Origin: Cunninghamia lanceolata
Lineage: Eukaryota > Streptophyta > Pinopsida > Cupressales > Cupressaceae
Assembly: GCA_027924645.1 (NCBI GenBank)
Contig: BSBN01001017.1
Span: forward strand, 10,442,501-10,506,500
Direction of reading: 5' to 3'
Length of the DNA: 64,000 nt
Part shown: positions 22,301-34,287 of the stretch, in pieces
Layout of the letters: each line of letters starts with the position of its first letter
Numbering within the stretch: position 1 is the stretch's first letter
Translations under genes and position numbers: made by a program
Notes under the pieces: model-generated
What the model saw: only the letters and a program-made list of their open reading frames with translations
Databases searched by the model: none
Told to the model about the DNA's origin: nothing

Positions 22301-23377
22301 CAAGGTTGATAAACTTCTCCTTGTAACCAATCATATGATTTGATCATCCACTGTCAATTACCCAAGCCTTGGCTTCTTCTTTTGCATGAAAGGCAGTCCA
22401 TACAACCATTGATCTTTCATTGTTCTGGTCTATTTGCAAGGCATCAATCTTCTCACAATTTTCAACATCATCCTTTTTATCACCAACACTCAAATCCATG
22501 AAAAGTGTTTCATCATTTGAATCATCATGATCCTCATCTTCTGAAGAATAATTTCTCTCTATGGAATACATACTTATTTTTAACTTGTTTCTCTTGTAAC
22601 TACCTCCTGATTCCTTAAAAGGACATTTAGAAGCAAAGTGACCAACCTTTCCACAATTGAAACATTTGAATGGTAACTTACCTTTGTATTTCCTAGTGCC
22701 TTTCTTCAGTCTTCTCACAAAATTTGCTTCAACTTTATCAGAACTTTCATCTTCATCAACAACTTCTTTCTTTGGAGCATCACTGCCAAATTATCTCATT
22801 TCAAAGGTAGTAAGGGAACCAAATAGTTTGTCTACAGTGTATGTATCCAAGTCTACATTCTCCTCAATGACAAATACCTTATGACTGCAAGATTTGGGAA
22901 GAGATCTTATAACCTTTTTCACAATCTCATCTTCTTTCACTTCTCCACCAAGACCTGTGATGTCATTGACCACTTCATTCACCTATAATATATATCCAGC
23001 AATGTCTTCATCCTCTAACATTTTTAGGTTCAATTCTTCTCTTGAAGATCTGCATCTTTGCTTTCTTTACTTTCTTATCTCCTTCATAAATAGTTTCAAG
23101 TTTATCCCAAACTTCTTTAGTAGAACTACAACTCATTACCTTTGAAAGTTGAATCAGCTAACCCACTCATGATAGAAAACTTTACCTTGGCATTGTTATC
23201 ATACTTCTTAACTTCATCTGCATATGTAAGAATAGTACCAGGAACTTTGTAACCAGTCTTGACATATTCCCAAACACCACACCCTAGAGAGCTGATATAG
23301 GCTTCTATCCTCAGCTTCCAAAAAGCATAATTTATCCCATCAAACCTAGGTATCTTGTCATATCCATTTTGTGTCAT
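19342..23377 (-). pseudogene. C1 gag-pol polyprotein (Copia)
   Basis: Starting at ATG 23377: gag begins with a FDGINYAFWKLRIEAYI motif (UBN2-type gag). A zinc knuckle CFNCGKVGHFASKC lies near 22660. The protease site AWVIDSG is near 22350, followed by a stop. Integrase is at 21108-21803 (TNLCGPTRVKS; CLRSDRGGDF; later PQQNRVVERKN, giving D,D,E). RT is at 20376-20777 ([24 protein letters not shown]). RNase H is at about 19342-20001 (RYLKGTPDYGLWY, ADWASCVDDRRN, then FTKAL near the stop). Frameshifts lie between 23126 and 22982 and between 20376 and 20001. The YVDD region (~20280) has decayed. Confidence 0.92.
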
Positions 23378-23420
23378 CTTAGACCTTCCTCAAGTGGTTA
23401 AGCTTCCCTTTGAGGATCTT

Positions 23421-23433
23421 GGCTCTAATACCA
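23421..23433 (-). other. C1 primer-binding site
   Basis: On - it is TGGTATTAGAGCC, the initiator tRNA-Met PBS with one C-to-T change. It is 2 nt from the 5' LTR. The same T variant occurs in C2, so it may be inherited by the family rather than a new mutation. Confidence 0.88.
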
Positions 23434-23435
23434 AT

Positions 23436-25208
23436 TTTTTAACACACCAACATACTGAGAGGGGGGGTGAATCAATATCTAAACAATCTTCAATTTTAAC
23501 AACTTCAATATATCTAAAGTAAATTAAAACTTAAGCATCATAGCATTAACATAATCATGAAAGATTAACAAAATGCACATCAACGCATAACACTAGATAT
23601 ACGTGGAAAACCCAAAAAGGGAAAAACCACAGTGAGGATTAACTCACAATATATGAAGCTTAAATAATAACTATGTTTTAGGGCTACAACCCAAGGAAGC
23701 TACTACTTCTTGAAAACTTTGATTTAGGGTCACTCCCAAGGAAGCTACTACTCCTTGAACACTCTATTTTAGGGTCACTTCCAAGGAAGCTACTACTTCC
23801 TAAATTGAGAACACACTTACAAAAGATTGCAGTATGATAGTCCTACTGTCTGAAAACTGACATTGAAACTCACACCTTTGATGATTACAATTCTGCCTCT
23901 TCACACTTTCTTCTAATGATCTGATTAGTTAGGCACACTCTACACTTGATCACTATCACAAATATGTATTCAAGATGAATCAAGACAACATCAACAACTT
24001 CTATTTTTTCTCCTTCTATCGAACATTAAAATGCACTCATTCTGCTCCTTATTTTGTATGCGAGCTCTATCAATCTTTTTACAATCACACCTCACCTCAT
24101 TCAATTTGATTTAAAATTTATACAAGATATTACATTGATTACATTGCTTTTCAGCTAGGGACAATATGAGAAATACATTTACAACTCAGCCAAACAATAT
24201 ACAACATGAAATGTGTAGAAGATAGGTCCTAAACAAAACCACACGTTACACTAGCAAAAGACCCATGCCTTGTGAACACCAACACTTGCTTAACTAGGTC
24301 CAAAACATCCTTCACAACTTCAAACACCAAGGAATTACATGGGCACACTCTGCTCATTTGAAAATAAGATAGCTTTAAGCAAAAACACATGAACCTTGAA
24401 GCATAACGACCACATCAACTTGAAAACCTTGTGCGGTACTGGAAACAAGAAAGATCTTCATGAAACTTTTCCAAATTAGTCTACATGACTCATACAACAT
24501 CCCCAAATACTTATTTAACTTTGTACATCAAATAATTTGTGCTGCACATCTTCAATCATGAACTCTGAGAACAATTTGTCATCTGGAACACACTGCAACA
24601 TGCTGTCACTTGAAAAACTGAGCTGCGGACCACCAAGAACCTTGAAACTACAAGGAAGCATGTAATACACATCCATAAACATGTCCTCAAAACTACAAGG
24701 GAAATCATTTATTTCTGGAGGATTGTGGAGCATTCCAACAGGCCTTCAACACTAGCTTACTCTACCAAAACACATGTTGATACTCTATCATGCATAACTT
24801 TCATAGTAGAAGGACAAATGATCTAAAAATTTAGAATTATCACCTTCACTACACCCTAAACATAGTTCTAGGACTGCATGGCCATATCTACAATTGCAGA
24901 GGAATGTGGAGCATTCCATTGTCCTACATAGAACACCTTCAGAGCAACAACACTATCTTCAAACACTCAATAGTAAAACACTCTTCTAATAATCCAATCA
25001 TCATAGAGCTTGGAACATACATGCTTCAGGCCATAAATAACATCAAGAATACATCTGATCATCTTTGTGCTTCTTGTTCCCATATTAATATGAAATATAT
25101 CTTCTCCCCTCTCTTGTTGGATGTGACATGACATCCAACCATGAGCACCATCACACCACCATGATAGTGTTGACATCAATGACAACCCTACGAACCATAT
25201 GTGTAACA
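23436..25208 (-). repeat. C1 5' LTR
   Basis: This 1773-bp partner of 17344-19084 has outer end TGTAACA at 25202-25208. The inner terminus has drifted (TTTTTA instead of TGTTGG). It carries the three-copy minisatellite at 23677-23812 and the TATA box at 24115-24122. Confidence 0.9.
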
Positions 25209-25590
25209 TGACCATGTAGGATTCTTAGGAAGTTTGATTTGGGAAATGCATATGAAATAGGATTACTGGAAGCATTTGGTATATCACCCATATTCAATAT
25301 TGTAGATCTATATTAGTATCATGACAGAGAATCAAGTGATAGCACTGAAGTTGGATTGAAGGATTAATTACCACAACAACAACCGGAGTAGATAGAGCAG
25401 ATTTTGGATAGCAAAATTGATCGCAACACTAGAGGAAAGTAGTATAAGGAGTACTTGGTTAAGTGGAAAGGAAGACCAGAGGAAGATTCATCATGGATTT
25501 CTCTGGCAAAGGTAGACTGCATTGGTTTTCCTCTAGCCCCAACAAAGTGAGGGACTCAATTTTCAAACAACCTCAGCTATGTGATGTAAA
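25209..25590 (+). pseudogene. Chromovirus (G2) integrase tail and chromodomain
   Basis: Reading resumes after C1 with the integrase tail and continues to a chromodomain at about 25401-25540. Its visible core is ILDSKIDRNTRGK, then EYLVKWKGRPEEDSSW. The aromatic and KWKG/EEDSSW positions are those of chromovirus chromodomains, which steer integration towards particular chromatin. A TAG follows RGK, and earlier stops lie in the linker. The ORF ends near the TGA at 25550. It confirms that 16172-17343 and this block are one element. Confidence 0.9.
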
Positions 25591-26295
25591 ATATTTTGAT
25601 TTCTTTTCTTTTCTTGCATTTCAATCAGTACAGTCTCAGTAGATTACACTGCATTCTACCACATCTTTATTTCACAACGCACGGAGTAGGATAAAGATTC
25701 TACACTATGTCATCTACATCGTATCTAGATTTCATGAGGTTTGGAATTGTCTGTGGAGAGTTATCGCTATCATAACATCATCAAAACTCATAGAACAGAG
25801 CATTCAACATTCATAATGAGCATACAATGTTTGTGGAACATTCATGTGACTTGCAGAGCCAAATAAATCATCTTGTAAGGCAATATGGGACCAAATAGAT
25901 CTTCATTGAGAATCACAACACATTTCATCCATTTGTGGAGCATTACCACATGATTTAGGCTGACCTACATGTTTCATCAAGAATCAAGTTTTGGAACCTC
26001 TTAGTGCCAACGTGGAGCATTCCTTGAGCTAGGAGATGATATATAAGCATTCATTAGATGCATTAGGAGCATAGTAGTGATGATAGAAAGTTTTTAGTCT
26101 TTAGTAGTGGGTTTGTGGAAGGTAGTTCAAAGCTATATCTTTCATGTAATTCTATTGGAGGATAGGCCTGCGAGCCCATAATAGTCTGCATGTTGTTGAC
26201 ATATGAAGATTGTACTTGTTCAGGATATTGAATCAATATATATCCATTTGTTGCTACATTCTTTGTGTTTTCCATTGTGTTTACTCTAAGGCTAC
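25591..26295 (+). repeat. Presumed 3' LTR of G2
   Basis: Just after the chromodomain ORF a purine-rich GTGAGGGA (25548-25555) could be the PPT. TATATAA at 26040-26046 has the right place for an LTR promoter. An LTR-like end ...AAGGCTACA lies near 26302. No partner LTR is in the window, so the limits are approximate. Confidence 0.4.
26040..26046 (+). promoter_or_regulatory. TATA box in presumed G2 LTR
   Basis: GATATATAAGC lies about 450 bp into the presumed LTR, followed about 220 bp later by U5-like T-rich sequence. Single copy, no partner to confirm. Confidence 0.4.
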
Positions 26296-26734
26296 ATGGT
26301 AGGATAGTCCTATATCTAGACCCTCCATCTTTGATTGTACCATTGTTTCTTTTATGTATTATGTTTTTAGCTCATGTTTTCATGTGTCTTCATCATGTCT
26401 TCCATGTGTTCTCTATGTATTGATTGTGTCTTATGTGTATGCTTTGTGTTTTATGTGTATGCTTCATGTTAAGCATGTATGCATTGTGTATTGCGTGTCT
26501 TCCATGTGCTTTCCTATGTATGCTTTTAGTACTCCATGTATGTATGAGTTGTGTTACAATTTCTTGCACATTTTCTCTTTTCTTATGTTTTTGCGACCTT
26601 AGGATCCTAAGTTTGGGGGCTACTTGTAGTCCATAACTTGGCAAAATTCTTTGGCTTCTATGTTTGTGTTTTTTTTCCATCCTTTAGTATGAGTTCGAAT
26701 GTAAGTTCATATCCACACTAAAGTGGGGGATAAA
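26296..26734 (+). other. 3' untranslated end of Tat element G3, with PPT
   Basis: It begins with a T/G-rich decayed repeat (TGTGTATGCTT-like, 26360-26560). AAGTTTGGGGGCTACTTG follows near 26609, wording also seen before the PPT of E (AAACTTGGGGGCTTCTT on - near 30020). It ends in the PPT AAAGTGGGGGATAAA (26720-26734), immediately followed by an LTR start. The boundary with G2 is not precise. Confidence 0.6.
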
Positions 26735-26842
26735 TGTAGTGTTGTAAAATGTGTACACTAGAATTTTACACTTAGTTTAGCTCCTGGTTGGACCTATTTT
26801 AACACCTTTTTGACCTTAAAACGATAAAAATCTCGATCCTAA
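26735..26842 (+). repeat. G3 LTR, first 108 bp (cut by E)
   Basis: It starts TGTAGTGTTGTAAAATG right after the PPT. The phrase TTTAGCTCCT also occurs near the start of the F LTR (60751 onward), supporting a Tat-type LTR. It is interrupted at 26842 by E and continues at 53853. Confidence 0.65.
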
Positions 26843-27431
26843 TGTTTACTATGAAAACGTGGAAGCAAGATAGAGAATTACAATTCCCACACTTTCATAT
26901 GCACTAAAACATTAGGGAAGCATGAGATGAGTTTAGAGATAAAATATTGATGTCCTATGTTCCCTTTTCCTATATATTATGATGTTGTAACTATTTTAGA
27001 TTAGGTTTTTGCAAGGTAGCTTAATTCAACAAGCATGAAACCCTAATTCACTAATCAGACTTTAATAATAGAATTTCTGACAAAGATACTGATAAACTAA
27101 TTACAAAAACACGGAGAGGATAGTACTAAGAAAATGTACCCATAAACAGAGCAGCTGATGGACTTGGACGCCTAGGGTAATGTCCCAAAAATTCTTGACT
27201 ATCAAAATCTTCTGTATTAGATGTTTTTTAATCTTCAGAGGCTCCTAGATCCAAAAGAAATCACCTAGTTGGGCAAGGGCACCCAGGGCAATTTCCTGAA
27301 AGTATTGGAATCCCGAAATCCAAATTCTATGACAACTGTGTCTACAATATCCATCTTCCTGTCACTCCTTTTTGCTGGATCTTGACAAATGCAACCTGCA
27401 TATGCACAAGGAGGAGAAATATGGTTGCAGC

Positions 27432-27437
27432 TATATA
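27432..27437 (-). promoter_or_regulatory. TATA box of E 3' LTR
   Basis: On - it reads CTCCTATATAGCTGC. The same box and context are at 52960-52965 in the 5' LTR, where it would drive E transcription. Confidence 0.6.
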
Positions 27438-27620
27438 GGAGCTTGCCTCAGTCAAGCCCTATTTTCAATATTCCTACTTTAAAAATAGCTAAAGATGAAG
27501 ATTTGCAGATGTGTGTGTTCATCTAACAAATGTGTATGCAGAAAATACAAAACCCTAGATGACTCAATCATCAAGGAAAGATAAAAAATGTGTTCCACTC
27601 AATGAACAAACACAACTTCA

Positions 27621-29173
27621 CGTTGGAAACAGACACTATTTTGATATGGACCTATATGTTTTCATTGATGGCAACAAGGCTCAGAGATCCTATCACCATG
27701 ACAGGAAGAGATATTTCTAGAACATATTGATCCCAGGTCTAGTTGACATAAAACGGCCAAGTATGAAAGGTATTCTGAGTAGAGGACAATAAGTCAGATA
27801 ATATGTCTCCGCAGATGATGATCAGTTAATGCAGTTTAGGTATGATGTTCTCAGCTGTTTGATAGTATTATACTTCAAAGGTTAAGTCTTGATCTCCTCT
27901 AGAAGTCACCTTGAAGAATTGTCTAAGTTTAGATAAGCAAAGGTATAGTAGGAACAGTGAACAGGGTCCAATGTAGTGGTCCGCATTCCTCCATAGATAA
28001 GTATTCTATTATGCATTTTTAAGGTGTTGTAAACACTTGTATGAAGTGTATTATTCTAGAGTTAGGAGATCTGAAGTCCACCAGAAGGTTAGCTACAAGC
28101 TGCTAAGTATCGGCATAGTGTTTGACAGAGTTTGACGGAGACAGAGTCCAAGTTTTGATTGTTTGCATTTCTCCGCAAGATGATAGCATGCCTTGCAGTT
28201 CTAAGGGTAAGATTGGGAATGTGTAAAGAGTCCTTGATACAATTTTGAAGGTGTTTTGAGATCCTTAGTAAAAGTTGTAAGTCAGCAGATGAAGTTGTTA
28301 AGCATGCTCTTAAGGAAGAGGCCGACAAGTATATTAATCATTGTTCAGAGAAGAGTTAATGTGTGAAATATCTATTTAAGTAATTGAGTGATTAGAACTG
28401 ACCTATATGAATACACTTGACTGAAGATTTGGGTCCGTGCGACACATAGTGCATTGGATTGAGCGACAATGTACATCTTTCTATGTACATGTTTCACTTC
28501 TTGGATGCCAACCTGATTATGGATTAAATCATGATGCGGATATATAAGAGAGATGAATTTTGGTTGAGTGTGTGTGTGGTGTAGAGGTGCATGTGTGTGA
28601 TGTGAGGATGCGAATAGCAGAGCAGAGTTAGAAGATCAACAGCGATGAAGACTTGGGATTTAGAATTCAGTTGCTAAATGACTGCACCCTGGCATAGTGA
28701 CAGATGCTTAAGCAGTATTTAGTTTTCATGTGCAATATGATTGGAAGAAAGATTTTGTCATCAAGGCAGTGAGCCGACAGTGAGCCTTCAATAGGGTTTA
28801 ATAGCCCTCATGGTTTAATAGCCCTTATTGTAATCTTGCTAGGTTTAGGGTTGAGGCAGTGAGCCTACTAAATCTAGTTGTACTTCATGGCAGTGAGCCA
28901 ACATGTTCTAGGCTTGTGGAGTGACCAAGCCTGAACATTATTTCTGTAAAGATTGCAATATATATTTGAGAGCTAATCCTCTCCATGGTTTTTCCCTTTT
29001 CAAGTTTTCCACGTAAAATCTTGGTGTTATGTGTCTTGATTTTGTGGATGCTGTTCATTTGTATATTATGCTTCTATTTGATTAATCCTTTGAAATGGTT
29101 AAAAGTAAAAGTGCAAGAAAAGGTTTATAGAACATTGATTCACCCCCCCTCTCAGTGTTCTTGAAAATCAACA
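27621..29173 (+). mobile_element. S1: Copia-type solo LTR
   Basis: A 1553-bp insert is flanked by the perfect TSD CTTCA (27616-27620, 29174-29178). The ends are CGTTGG (from TGTTGG) and CAACA. The right end has GATTCACCCCCCC and CTCTCAGTGTT, the 3' LTR signature also present in C1-C3, so it lies on +. It also shares TTTTTCCCTTTT then GTTTTCCACG. There is no internal region, PBS or coding sequence, so it is a product of LTR-LTR recombination. It carries several GGCAGTGAGCC repeats at 28770-28905. Confidence 0.88.
28541..28547 (+). promoter_or_regulatory. TATA box of solo LTR S1
   Basis: CGGATATATAAGAGAG is a clear TATA box about 0.9 kb into the LTR. The AATGTACAT/ATGTACATG pair just upstream (28466-28490) forms a small inverted repeat. 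Confidence 0.6.
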
Positions 29174-29897
29174 CTTCACCTCAAGGAGATGAAAACAATG
29201 GAGACTTGCATGAACAAGAAGGTGAATCAACAATGTTCGCGAAGGATCTCCAAGCTCGATGTTGGAGGCTTTAGCCCTTCTCCTGATCATGCAAAAGGTG
29301 TACAAACCATAGGAAGAAAAAGATAGTCTCAAGATCTTGATTCCTAATCTCCATCCATTATCTCCATGATAGCAAATTCAAATAACTTTCAAGAGTTTCA
29401 ACAAATCATTGATCTTGAATGACAATTTTAGCAAAGTTTTGGCATAAATCTTGCATAAAGATTGTATGTAATATAATGATTTTCAAACGTCTTTAAATAT
29501 TTAACCTTAGGAATTTCAAATTTTGAAATAACATGTCGACATCGCATGAAAAATGAAAATTTGAAAATGGAATCCTAGAATGCACGGTGGGAGCCGACAT
29601 CCCTCCAAAATTTAGGACCCCGGGAAATAGGGTAGGACAAGGGCATGAGCACCTAAGTCCAAGCCCTGATTTCTTGCTTAGGACTGCCTCAAGGAGATTA
29701 GGGGATCCCAAATCCAAGTTTACTTTTCACCTTCAGTCTTCAGTTATTTCAAAATGTGACATTCTTCCAGTCAGACATAGGTCAATCAGGGTTTAGGAAG
29801 GTTTGAAACAAACTAGGTTGAAAGGTCACCAAAGGAGAGGAGCTAAACCATGGGAAATTGTACCATTCCATATAGGAGGATAATTTCTGACATAACA

Positions 29898-29912
29898 TTT
29901 AGCCCCCACTTT
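29898..29912 (-). other. E polypurine tract
   Basis: On - it reads AAAGTGGGGGCTAAA directly before the 3' LTR start TGTTATG. It is nearly the same as the G3 PPT at 26720-26734 but on the opposite strand. Confidence 0.85.
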
Positions 29913-30814
29913 AGTGGCCATATGACACTACATGCATATGCAACTAAAGGAAAGTAAATACATCAATCATGAAAAGGATACCCAAAAGGATATTGTAGAT
30001 GATGCTGAAGTGTCATCATAAGAGAGGAAGAAGCCCCCAAGTTTGTAATCCTGCAAGACCACAAAGTTAGGAACTACAACTTGCAAAGGAACACTTGTTA
30101 GAAAATCCAAAATCAAATCAACCTGCAATGACCACCAATAAGTCAATCCATAAACACTAAGGTGGTTAAGTGATGAGACATTATGAGGGAGGAAATTGAG
30201 GGAGATATATGCCCCCCTTGTTTGTGCTTCCTTAGTTTGAAAAGGAGAAACAAGGAGATATCTACATGCGTCAATTTTGAGGGAACTTGATGAGAAATGC
30301 ATTGGGAGGGTTGTTTGAAGAGTAAAACTATTCAATTTTGCACCTAGATAGTGATAGGAATTCTCATCCACTTACTATATGTAAGGGGAGTTATCAATTT
30401 TCACTATTCATTATTATTTGTCATTGTGTAGAGGAGAGAAGGAGGAGGAAGAGATCAATGATGTTGACCCGACATCCATACCAGCTTTCGAGACTAGAGA
30501 TGCTTCGAGCCTGAGTGGTAGAGAGATGCTTTGAGGTCAAGGTAGGGTCGAGATCCTTGCTTGTTATCACACTTTCTATACTTTGTTAATTGTTTATTGT
30601 TTCTCGTGCTGAAAAGGACAGTCGTGGACAAGGGTCCCCAATAGGGGCACCCAAGTCCTCCTAGGTGTCCTAGTCCACCTAGGGCACCCAAGTCCAGAAA
30701 GGACAAGGGCCCTAGGGATAGGGCACTGACCGTTGTAATAGATACTTAGTTCTATTATCATGTCATTTACTGATTCATTCTCTCACTATTTGTTGTGCAG
30801 GTCATCCCTAAGAT
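29913..30814 (+). other. E region between PPT and the antisense ORF
   Basis: There is no recognisable protein. A GGGCACCCAAGTCC phrase is repeated near 30643 and 30698. A possible acceptor TGTTGTGCAG|GT at 30800 and a possible donor AAG|GTAGGG near 30542 may mark an intron in the leader of the + strand PMD ORF. It may contain that ORF's promoter; none is evident. Confidence 0.35.
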
Positions 30815-32560
30815 GTGAGAGCATACAGGTGGTCACATGATGTTGCTTCTATGAGATCACATTGGTACTATGACCGATGTAGAGAGAGAGAGCACTTGCA
30901 GGGTGTAGGGCTCTCATGGGTGTTTGATATGCCCACAATTAGGTTTCACTGTAGCATGTTGATGGCTTTGATGGAGAGATGGAATGTAGATGCTTCTACA
31001 TTCCACTTGCCCATAGGGGAGATGACTATCACACTAGAGGACATGTACTAGATCCTACGACTACCTATACGCGGGGAGACAGTGAGGATCGTAGAGTGTT
31101 TCTCTATAGAGTACACATGGGAGAGCCAGTTATACTGCCAAAGTGAAGGCACATTTAGCTTCAGTTACTAGAGCAGGGATGTGCTAACATCCCTTTGATT
31201 CAGAGGATTATGATGGTGATAGTAGCATTAATGGTCACACCAGACGGATGAGGCACTCACCTTCATAGGGGCCTTGTTCACACGATTAGGGCAATGGAGG
31301 AGCATGGTACAGTCTACGTATGGGGGTATAGTATGCTTGCACACCTCTACTACGAGTTAGGGAGATATGTTCAGTATGAGGAATAGAGCTTGATATGTTG
31401 CACTTTACTATAGGTCTGGGCCTTTGAGCATATTAGATACACGTGGCCTATAGGTTTTCCCATAGAGCCAGCATTTACTTATCCATGCATCCACGCATAT
31501 CCTCTTATCAGATGTTGGAAACACGGTGATCTTCTGTACTGGAGGGTTATCTTTGATAGACTATAGCCTAGCGACATCATCTGGAGACACTATCACAATT
31601 TTATAGCATGGTTAGGTCAGCGGAGATAGTTAGTGAGGATACAGAGGGATCGGTTGATGGGTGTTTACCTCGATCATATTGTTGTGTGGTTCTACTTTGA
31701 TTGGGTAGTGCGACAATTCAGATGCTGATAGGATATACCTCTGATGCATCTGAGTTACATATGCTTTGTGCATAGCTGATGTGGCAGTTAGTGATGATGA
31801 TGGTCCAGAGGATGCAGAGCCAATATCTATCACACATGATGTCGAATTCACTCGACCATATCGGATCTAGTGGCAGATAGTGCGACCCGCTCCTATTTAT
31901 ACTCTCGGTCACCATACATGTGATCCTCAACCTTGGGTAGGTCATGTGGGTGACACGAGGATAGAGGATGGCATTAGTGACTTTGTAGGATACTACAATC
32001 TCAACGAGGAGGATGAGGATGAGGATGATGATGAAGAGGTGATCGCGTCACGGTATGTCTTTAGAGTGAGACCATGATGAGACTAGCAGGAGGTAGACAG
32101 TGATGAGGAGGCTAAGTCTCAGTCTCAGGTGAGAGCTTGTAGTCTAGCTCTTATGGATGTGAGGAGATCGAGCTTGTGTGAGAGAGGGGAGGCTAGTGGT
32201 CGCATGCCCCTAGCTACAGAGTTAGCTACAGAGATAGTCACACCATCAGCCATCCGAGATCCATCTTAGCGAGATGGAGATCCAGGTAGGATGCTTTTGT
32301 ATACATGCATTTATTTTTGGGTTATTTATATATGATGTCTATATGAGATGCTAATATCTATTTTATTTTCGTATTGTAGTTGGGACGGATGCATGGCACT
32401 ACCTTGTGAGTCGCATCATAGCAGAGATTATTCCAGCTGATGCGGTTGAGCAACGGGTGCGGGCGGGGTATTCACCACAGCCATCCGTAGGGCAGCATGC
32501 AGTGATCTTTATGCATTTTGTGAGATACAGGTTATCAGTGGAGACTATTCTAGATCACTC
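30815..32560 (+). pseudogene. Antisense additional ORF of E: plant mobile domain (PMD) protein, 5' part
   Basis: It runs opposite to E pol. HCSMLMALMERWNVDASTFHL and PIGEMTITLEDMY (about 30945-31051) match the start of the plant mobile domain. Further on, VYVWGYSMLAHLYYELGRYV (about 31310-31375) and VWAFEHIRYTWP match the conserved Trp-rich middle. An acidic patch (EEDEDEDDDEE, ~32005-32040) and a C-terminal segment to 32560 follow. Frameshifts near 31200 and 31650-31880 and many stops make it dead. PMD proteins include plant MAIN/MAIL factors, and PMD copies occur in transposons (family knowledge). C2 interrupts it. Confidence 0.75.
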
Positions 32561-33960
32561 TGTTAGTTTCAAGATAGACAACTGAGATGGGGGGTGAATC
32601 AGTTGTCTCAAAACTTTCCTTTTATTAACCACTTAAATCCTTCTTGTAATTTAGCAACATAATAATAAATCAACCATGGAAACATAATGCAATAATTCAA
32701 GAGCAGAAACATATTGACATATGTGACACTAAGATTTTAACGTGGAAAACCCGGTTAAGGGAAAAACCAAGGGGTGACTAACCCAAGATTGTATTCTCTG
32801 TTAAAAGAATAAGAGGAACAAAATGGCACATGCCAATTAGGGCTCACTACCTGAGCACATTGCTCACAAGAGGCACACTACCTACAGGAGACACACTATC
32901 TATAGAATAATAAATATTACATACTTGAACTGAAGAATAGCATCTTCACCATGCTCGAGTCAATTCCATTTAAGCTCAACACTTTTGCTCTGCCTTTCAT
33001 TCTTCTCCTCTCTACCACTTCATCATCTTCACTTACTTCTTTTGAAATGACTTCACAACGCTTATTTATACAAGACATCAACTTTGGGATTATCATCAAA
33101 GTTGGCATACTTTATTTTATTATAGAGCAAATACACAAATACAACTTGATTTATTGCAAAAGACTTCATGTGAATCATCACACTGTCGGCCACACATATC
33201 TGGGACTTCAATATTCTTTGAGGGACATGTCATGCTTCACAGAACATCTTCAAGATCATACGCAAGATGTGCAAACCATCCGATCGGCCATGATTAGGAA
33301 GAACTTCATCATCTGGAAGTAAATATTCAATTACAAGCTCAATCTTCAATGTAGATCACCAACACGAACTGGACACAATATAGAGACTGCCACAAACTTG
33401 CTTGAAATCACCAAGAATATCCACATCACTTCTATCTACTAAAATCATTCTCATCTTCATCTGAAACCTCAAGAACACATTCTGTCATCACTATCACATT
33501 AGAATAAATGCTTGTGGATCCAGACCATGAACCAATTGAGTTGTCAATTCACATTGGCTTCCTAAACACTCCATCAAATGCACAGAACATGATACTACAT
33601 TTCTGGATCTTACCAGACCTATTTGTGTCACTTTGTCACTTTGTCACCTCTGAACACCTACCAGAACCGGTTTCACTCAAGTGGCCATAACTTCTTCAAA
33701 TCTTCATGCAGACCTCTCAAATCTTAACTGGATCATCTTTAGACACATATCTACAAACCCTTTGATCCACATTCCCTGATCTCCATCTTATCTAGGATCT
33801 TCACTTCATAGAGCTTCACTATCTTCATTGTTCTCCTCTATTTCTGATAGGACTAATTTTCTCAATATCCTTAGCATACAACTCATTCAATCCTTGACAT
33901 CAATGCAACAGGAGTAAGTTAACATCAATGACAACACCGATTAGGCCCATACTTACAACA
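32561..33960 (-). repeat. C2 3' LTR
   Basis: It is a 1400-bp copy carrying GGGGGGTGAATCA near its + left end and GTGGAAAACCCGG...GGGAAAAACCA. A TATA box reads TATAAATA on - at 33063-33070. Confidence 0.93.
33063..33070 (-). promoter_or_regulatory. TATA box of C2 3' LTR
   Basis: TATAAATA on -, conserved at 39005-39012 in the 5' LTR, which would be the active promoter. Confidence 0.65.
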
Positions 33961-34230
33961 ATCTCCCCCTTTGTCATTGATGGCAACATATGATGTGAAA
34001 AACTATTTTAACCATCAAGACAAAAATTTCTCCTCACTAACTGACATAGCTCCCCCTATCAATAGCAATCATTCATATGTATTCTCTTCCTTTACTATTC
34101 CCCCTTTGATCAGCAACCACTTTTGTTTTTCACATGTCTTCTCTCCCCCTTTGACATGGCAAAGGGCACATACTTGCATTAATCAAAATCATACAGACTG
34201 CTCCCCCTGAGTAGTAGCTTCCTATCATCA
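33961..34230 (-). other. C2 polypurine tract and PPT-like repeats
   Basis: The PPT on - is CAAAGGGGGAGAT (33961-33973), abutting the LTR. AAAGGGGGA or AGGGGGAG recurs near 34050, 34100, 34143 and 34203. This is the same multi-PPT layout as C1. Confidence 0.8.
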
Positions 34231-34287
34231 ATCCGGATCACAAGATATGACTGTGAGATTCACTAGACTGATGCGCATCAGTGCACC

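Larger units (their letters stand above)
17344..25208 (-). mobile_element. C1: Copia LTR retrotransposon inserted in the G2 integrase
   Basis: It is a complete but decayed 7.9-kb element. LTRs 17344-19084 and 23436-25208 start TGTTACACATATGG on -. The PPT is next to the 3' LTR and a Met-type PBS next to the 5' LTR. Flanks GGACC (17339-17343) and TGACC (25209-25213) are a TSD with one change. Removing the element restores continuous G2 integrase reading across the site. Domain order gag-PR-INT-RT-RNase H identifies Copia. It is dead through frameshifts and stops. Confidence 0.93.
26843..29897 (-). repeat. E 3' LTR (interrupted by solo LTR S1)
   Basis: On + it starts TGTTTACTATGAAAACGTGG and ends GACATAACA. 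Its two parts, 26843-27620 and 29174-29897, match 52484-53852 plus the short 46185-46260 part of the other LTR. TATATA on - at 27432-27437 is a probable promoter. Confidence 0.9.

Noticed and set aside
26354..26680. Overlapping Cys/Met-rich ORFs on both strands
   Set aside because: They arise from a low-complexity TGTGTATGCTT-like repeat, not from coding selection.
26713..29917. An apparent terminal inverted repeat (CACTAAAGTGGGGG-TAAATGT) flanking 3 kb, like a DNA transposon
   Set aside because: Each arm is a polypurine tract next to an LTR start: G3 on + at left, E on - at right. The enclosed sequence is the E 3' LTR with a solo LTR inside, so the symmetry comes from two related elements in opposite orientation.
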